Source: Parasponia andersonii (Eukaryota; Streptophyta; Magnoliopsida; Rosales; Cannabaceae). Taken from it: DNA of 64,000 nt. Position numbers and translations under genes: made by a program. The notes below the pieces were generated by a model. The model saw only the letters and a program-made list of their open reading frames with translations, had not been told where the DNA came from and made no database searches. The stretch covers positions 186,001-250,000 of the forward strand of contig JXTB01000233.1 in assembly GCA_002914805.1 (NCBI GenBank), given 5' to 3'. Position 1 is the first letter of the stretch. Every line of letters starts with the position of its first letter. Below, one piece after another: positions 58,414 through 64,000 of the stretch.

Positions 58414-60644
58414 AGTTTTTGAAAAGTTTCATTTATGTTTTACTACAGATAATGGTAATTGCGCTATTTCTACCTTCAAATAATTATAACACCTTTTGCA
58501 TGTTTTCCATCATAAAGAGCACAATATTATTTTAATTTGGACACAAATTGTTAACTACAATTAATTAAAATATAAACATTGGGACAATTAACTTTTAACA
58601 GTAAGTGATGTGACAATCTTTTTTTTAGGTAAAAGAAAATTTATTATTAAAATAAACTTATTGCTAGCTAGAATACGAGAAATACAATTAAAAATTATCC
58701 AATTACTAAACAAAACATCAACGTTAAAATAATAATAACAATAATAATAGTAATAATTTTAGCACATGTATTGACTGCTTCGTTATCGGAATAAAAGATA
58801 AAATGATTACAAGAGCTACCTCTATTAACAAAGAGTTTATAAATTCACCATACCTAAAACAATTTTGAAATTAATTTCTAACACAAAGATAGTGAAACGA
58901 CGCATCAATTACATTGAATTTTTCTGGATTTGAATCATATTCATGCGTTCAAAATCGTAATCAAAACTATAAAATAACCCATTAATTCGTCAAATTTATC
59001 CAATTTGCAAGTAGGAATTATGCAAATAAAATTGTTATTCTCAAAATGCTCACTAATGTGGATCGGTGACACTTGATATAAAAGTAACCGATGCTAAAAA
59101 ACCCGCATTTTATTTTATACAAAAAAAAGTACGTACACTTTATACATTTTAGAATTTTCAGTTGGTTATATTTTGAAGTCTAGACTTTTATTATACACCT
59201 CGTTTCTTACTCCACTATATTACTATTTTACTAGCTAAATATTAGTTATTAACCAAAAAAAAAAAACTCTAAAATCATTTCATGTTCACACTTTAAGATA
59301 GAATTAGATTAGATTGATGGGTTGAAACCTTTTTGCGGATTAATAGATTTGATATATTTTCTGAAAACCATATTCTGTTCACATCGGTTAAAGTTTGTCT
59401 AAACTAGAAATTGGGCTGATTCCAAATCCAAATTCTAATAGACAGATAAGCACTGAGAAGCAAAAATCATATTACAACTCTTCTCTCATTCTCGTTTGTT
59501 TCCCAAATATTTCGCATTACGATTCATTTTCATCATAGATTTATAAAACTATTACGTTAGTCTTATTTACAACAATCCGGAGAGACAAGGCATATGTGGA
59601 ATAATATTGTAATAAGTTTTCTTTCCCTTTGATAAGTGAAACAATGTAATAATGTTGGTTTTGTTAATGTCAACCCCAACTGCATGCACGTCGCAGTGAC
59701 CCACGGCAACTCCGCAAGTGGGACTTATTTAAACGAAGATTCGACGACAAAATCAGCAAATTATATCAGTCACACAACCGACATGATAATTGGGCCCACT
59801 GCGTGGACCTAAAACCCATATTTCTTACTATAATTATATTTAACGTCAACACTCTACCTTGGTCGCAATAGACTTTAGCTACATTTGTTATCAGTTGTAA
59901 TTATCTCTATAGTAATAAAGTACAATGGACACAGGTCACTCTGAACCACTCTAAATCTTAGTCTCATTCCGATTAAATATCTTAATTTTTTTAGGTTGAC
60001 AAAATATTCGTTAACAAAGCCAAAATAAACAAAATTACGATTATTACAATTTTTGTTACTTTTAAATCGTAGTGGAGTTCTCTAGTAACATTTTTTTTTT
60101 TTGGTGGTTTCTTAATAGAGAGAAATTTTTTTTTTTATTCGTATCTATGAATGTTATATCAATAATGTCGTCAAAGAATAAACGTGTATACGACGACAGA
60201 AATGTTCACTATTTTTTAATCCAGTTATAGATACCTCTTGTTCTTAATAGTACATACACGTATATTCTAAACTCAATTAATATCAATGTTTATACGGTAA
60301 ATCCAAAAATCTAATAAAAATCACCAGTACGTATCAGCGAATGGTTTTCTTTCTTTCTTTATTTTGGAGGTAGGTCATAAACTCAAATTTTTGACATTCC
60401 AGCCAAAATTTATATGGTCCAATTCAAGTAAAGAATGGGTTTTAAATTAGATTATTGACTGCTAATTTTGTAGCTTACGTCCTTAAGGAAAACGTTCATG
60501 CATGATCTCACTAAAGTGATGTCTATAAATTTTTTTTGTTGAAAGTACTTACTGTAAAAAATAAATTTAAGTAAAACTACTATTACTTGATTAACATTTG
60601 GCTTCTCAGTCACGTTATAAATCTATAAATGTCATATCTTTTTC
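58414..60644. other. Intergenic; GC-rich patch at 59690-59830
   Basis: AT-rich DNA with no gene. 59690-59830 stands out, with GCATGCACGTCGCAGTGACC, GGGCCCACTGCGTGG and TTATTTAAACG. It resembles a promoter patch, but nothing transcribed is recognisable nearby. Confidence 0.35.
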
Positions 60645-61017
60645 TGGGTGAATTGCCAAAAAAAAAAAAAAAAACTGAGTGTTTTTATAATTTAAATCCT
60701 AAAATTTGGACTTTACAAAATAATATTTTTAGATTAATAATTTTGAAAAATTAATACTTTAGACTAATATTTTGACCAATTTTAATAACGAAAAAAATAA
60801 TAATATCATCCGCTAAAATTGATTTAATCTTAATTATTTTCCTTAATTTTGATAATATTATTATATTTTATCAGTTAAAATTATTCAAAAAATTAACTCA
60901 AGATATTATTTTCAGAAATTCCCAATGTTAAGGTATTATTTTACAGAATTTAAATTTTAAAATTTAAATTGTAGTACACCTAAACCTTATGTAACTTTTT
61001 TTTACAATTTACCCTTA
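60645..61017. mobile_element. Foldback MITE-like element
   Basis: Left GGGTGAATTGCCAAAAAAAA. Right, inverted, AGGGTAAATTGTAAAAAAAA. The arms carry matching TAATAYYTT-type units (ACTTTACAAAATAATATTTT on the left; TTCTGTAAAATAATACCTTA inverted on the right). About 373 bp, nearly all in the two arms. Confidence 0.6.
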
Positions 61018-61688
61018 TTTTTTTGGGCCAAATCTTTAACATTTTCTGTGCTAAAAATGTTGGCCACGTATTACTGTTTTACTCAAAATTACCCGTAAAC
61101 TGTGTATAGTACACTTAACTCGCGGATAATTTACTAGCTGGAAATCAGTGAACACCTGATGAGGACAAATATACATAGTTCCAAATAGAGGGGTGAGATT
61201 GTGAGAGGGGAGTGAAGAATCAATCAACATCATTAATAAGGTCCAAAAATAATGTGGCGTCGCAAATTACGTAGGCCATTTGGATTTTATCACTATTTAT
61301 TCTAGCAATTAATTAATTAATTCCAGTTTCAGTACTTTTATTTGTACCATTGCATCCGAGTCCGATCCATTAAAATAAGTTCAGTTACGTCAAAGAATGG
61401 CATTTTCTTCCAATTTGTGGGAATAGAATAACAGAAGATAGGAATTCTCCAAAATTTGTGATTGTGAGAGGATTTAACCGAATATTTCTGAGCCTACGGG
61501 CCTCTTTGACGCACAAAATCATGATTACAATCCTTTAGTAGTAACCATTAACGGCTCACTTACTTCCAAAGTTAGTGTTTCATACTCGCTAATTAATTAT
61601 ATGATTGTGTGCGGATTTTATTACATGGATACAACATTTTGCTTATAGAATTTTGACTACTAAATAATACGGCGGCTTATAATATAAT

Positions 61689-62465
61689 GGTAATCACGTA
61701 AAAGTACCTTTATTTTTAACTTTTTTGCAAAAAAGTATTCTATCTTTTGAACTTTTGCAAATTAATAACCCTATTTTTGAAATTCTATAACTTAATACTT
61801 TCACATTTATGATTTCTATAAATTAATATTCTCACTTTTGAATTTTGCAAGTTAATACTCTGACATTTATGATTTCTGCAAATTAATATCCTCAACTTTT
61901 GTTTTCTTTGTGTATTTATACTATGTGCAAATTAAAAGATGCAAACATCTCTCATTAACTTATTAAAAATGTTTAGATATTAGTATATTATTGGAAATTA
62001 TTTTATAACTACTTTTTTTAGTTAATTACTAAAAAAACACAATTTTCTTTTGTCTCTCATATTTTTTTTACAATTAATTATTTTTTACCTATCATTCTAA
62101 TTTTTTACTTTTCTTTTAAAATCAAAAGTGAAATAAACTAACTACACATATTTTTTAGAAATTTTATTATTGTTTAATAAGTTTCCATTAAGTTGAAGTT
62201 TTAATTAAGTTGATGGTGGCTACTACCATCTTTTAATTATTAAAATCAATTAATTGGGTATTAATGTTATAAATTTATAGGAATTTCAAATATTAGAGTA
62301 TTAATTTGCAAGAATTTTAATTATTAGTGTATTAATTTGCATAATTCAAAAGTTAAGATATTGTTTTGCAGAAATTTAAAAATGAGAGTATTATTTTACC
62401 GACATTCAAAAATTAGAATTTTTTAAAAAAAATTAAAAATCAAGATATTTTAATGTTATTATCCC
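61689..62465. mobile_element. Inverted-repeat element with sub-repeated arms
   Basis: Each arm is a run of ~35-40-bp units of the form GCAAATTAATACTCT followed by an ACATTTRARAATTC-like stretch: five units on the left (61715-61910) and four inverted on the right (62280-62430). Terminal GGTAATCACGTAAAAGTACC pairs loosely with GGGATAATAACATTAAAATA inverted. It resembles the element at 60645 in unit sequence. No coding capacity. Confidence 0.5.
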
Positions 62466-63224
62466 ATATATCAACAGCTGACACAAAAATTTTCCGCAAA
62501 ATAAAACTGATGAATGTGGCTAACATTTTGGTAGATAATTAACCATGTAAAGACTTATCCTCGTATACATTAGTGATGCATAATGATGAACCGATATTAC
62601 ATTTTTACCATATATGAAAATCCCTTGATGTCACAAATTATCTCAAAATTTTGTATACCAATTAACAACACTTTTTCAACAGGTGAAACCTATATATAAA
62701 AAGAAAAGAGAAATTAGAGTGGGTATCATTTTTCTGCACTTCGTTTTAGTGATTTTTTTTTCCCTTTTTATAGGTAAATGGCCGAGAGTATATATATTTT
62801 TTACATTTGATATTTTTACTTATATACTAGTTTTAGTTTATTTATTGAGTATATTATTTTTTATATTAGATACATAATATTTTATACGTGATATATCCAC
62901 TAATATATTGGTCATTTTGCTATAATATTTGAAAAACGAACATTTATTTAAATGAGCCCAAAATTTGACCATTTTGCTATAAGCCCCAAAATAAAATTAT
63001 AACAATAATCCTATTGGTCTTTATGTAGGAATAGTCTCCTTTTGGTCCCTAAGTATTAGCTTTCATTGTTATGGTCTTTAAACTATAAAAATATTTCCAG
63101 GCTGTTAATCTTTTTGCTATATTATGTCTATTCTCAACCAAAAAATAAAAAATAAAAATTGTGATGTACTTGCCCCTTTCGTTTTGTTTTTTAATGAACT
63201 CATCAATAGGAAGAATGTAAAGAC
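62466..63224. other. AT-rich intergenic, nothing recognised
   Basis: A TAGGTAAATGGCCGAGAGTATA stretch near 62773 resembles the TAGGCAAATGACCGAATATATTAG stretch in the repeat 3' of response regulator 2 (33970, 34070), so a dispersed repeat may be shared. No gene. Confidence 0.35.
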
Positions 63225-63838
63225 TCATTTAGTTGCAGCGGTAGAATGATAATGGTAATGATAATAGTAATTAGAATGAAATGAAAAATAAATAGTAATA
63301 TAATTAATTGTTTTAGTTCGAGTGATGGTATTAATAGCTGAATGAGCATTCTTTTATTTAGTTAGTTGTAAAAATGAGTTGAATTAGCTATATAATAACA
63401 AAAATACCCTTATGTTTAAAATAAATATTTTAAGTATTTTAAATTACATTTAACATTCAATTATTTTATTTATTAAATTATTATTTTATGAATCAAATTA
63501 TTATTTTATAAATTATTTACATTTAACATTACATTATTTTATTATTTTATATTAATTAAATTATAATTTTATTAAATTATTTTACATTTAGCATTATTTT
63601 AATTTATTTTATTATTTCATTAAATTATTTTTTATTAATTAAATAGTTTAATTAAATAATATTCTATTCTACCTTATTCCATCCAATCTTAGGTGAAATA
63701 GAATTCTACCATATTTCTTTCCAATAGAAAAACTTTTTCTATTTAGATTTTCTAACCAAATAATAGAATTGAGTCATTTTAAAATTGTTCTCATTCCATT
63801 CCTTTTCATTACTCCCGACTAAACTAAACGAAGCCTAA
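63225..63838. mobile_element. Possible TIR element near the window end
   Basis: Left TCATTTAGTTGCAGCGGTAG with AATGATAATGG; right, inverted, GCTTCGTTTAGTTTAGTCGG with GAGTAATGAAAAGG. The interior has short AT-rich ATTAAATTATTTT direct repeats (63470-63650). Ends are only partly complementary. Confidence 0.35.
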
Positions 63839-64000
63839 GTATTTTTATACCATTTCTTTTGAAAATATATACATCAAGGCTTGGAAGATTGATTCATTGA
63901 CAGAAGAACATTATCAAAACATCAACCGATTCTAACAAAATATCACATTTTGAAGATAATCTGAAATGTGTTATTTTCTAATATACAATTTGTTTTTTTC

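Overview
This is nuclear DNA from a flowering plant, most likely a eudicot. The evidence is AT-rich intergenic sequence, GT-AG introns, plant-type LTR retrotransposons of two Ty3/gypsy lineages, and proteins that read as plant CLASP, plant response regulators and plant mitochondrial CPN60. I cannot name the species from the sequence. Four runs of N (1776, 9228, 45062-45066, 47312) mark joins. Two of them are flanked by near-identical duplications that look like unmerged contig ends.

Layout. 1-8063 is the 3' half of a Tat-lineage Ty3/gypsy element on the plus strand: decayed integrase, three families of tandem repeats, a decayed antisense ORF, and a probable 3' LTR. 9839-20758 (+) is an apparently intact CLASP gene of 21 coding exons, with an antisense LINE fragment in intron 3 and a MITE-like foldback in intron 20. 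24142-24895 (+) and 32715-33296 (+) are two small stand-alone receiver-domain genes of the type-C (ARR22/ARR24-like) kind. They share one intron position and lie 8 kb apart, separated by TIR elements that include a MULE-like element and a MULE-type MITE with a perfect 9-bp target duplication. 35033-39815 (+) is a mitochondrial CPN60/HSP60 gene of 18 exons. Its reading frame stops just before what looks like the old glycine-rich tail.

41716-53187 (-) is a structurally complete but coding-dead Tekay-type Ty3/gypsy element. It has a perfect 5-bp target duplication, a PBS, a PPT and two ~2.2-kb LTRs, and a 1.8-kb solo LTR of another element sits inside its 3' LTR. 53193-64000 has no gene I can support. 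It is a very AT-rich stretch with a series of inverted-repeat (MITE/MULE-like) elements and two unusually GC-rich patches.

The genes do not form a functional cluster: CLASP (cortical microtubules), the response regulators (phosphorelay) and CPN60 (mitochondrial protein folding) are neighbours by chance, as is usual in plant genomes. The two response regulators are a local duplicate pair. I did not find a convincing undescribed multi-gene system. The observations most worth checking are the missing acidic-pocket residue in the first response regulator and its twin G-box promoter, the truncated CPN60 tail, the nested inverted-repeat locus at 22.3 kb, and the antisense ORF with tandem arrays in the Tat element.
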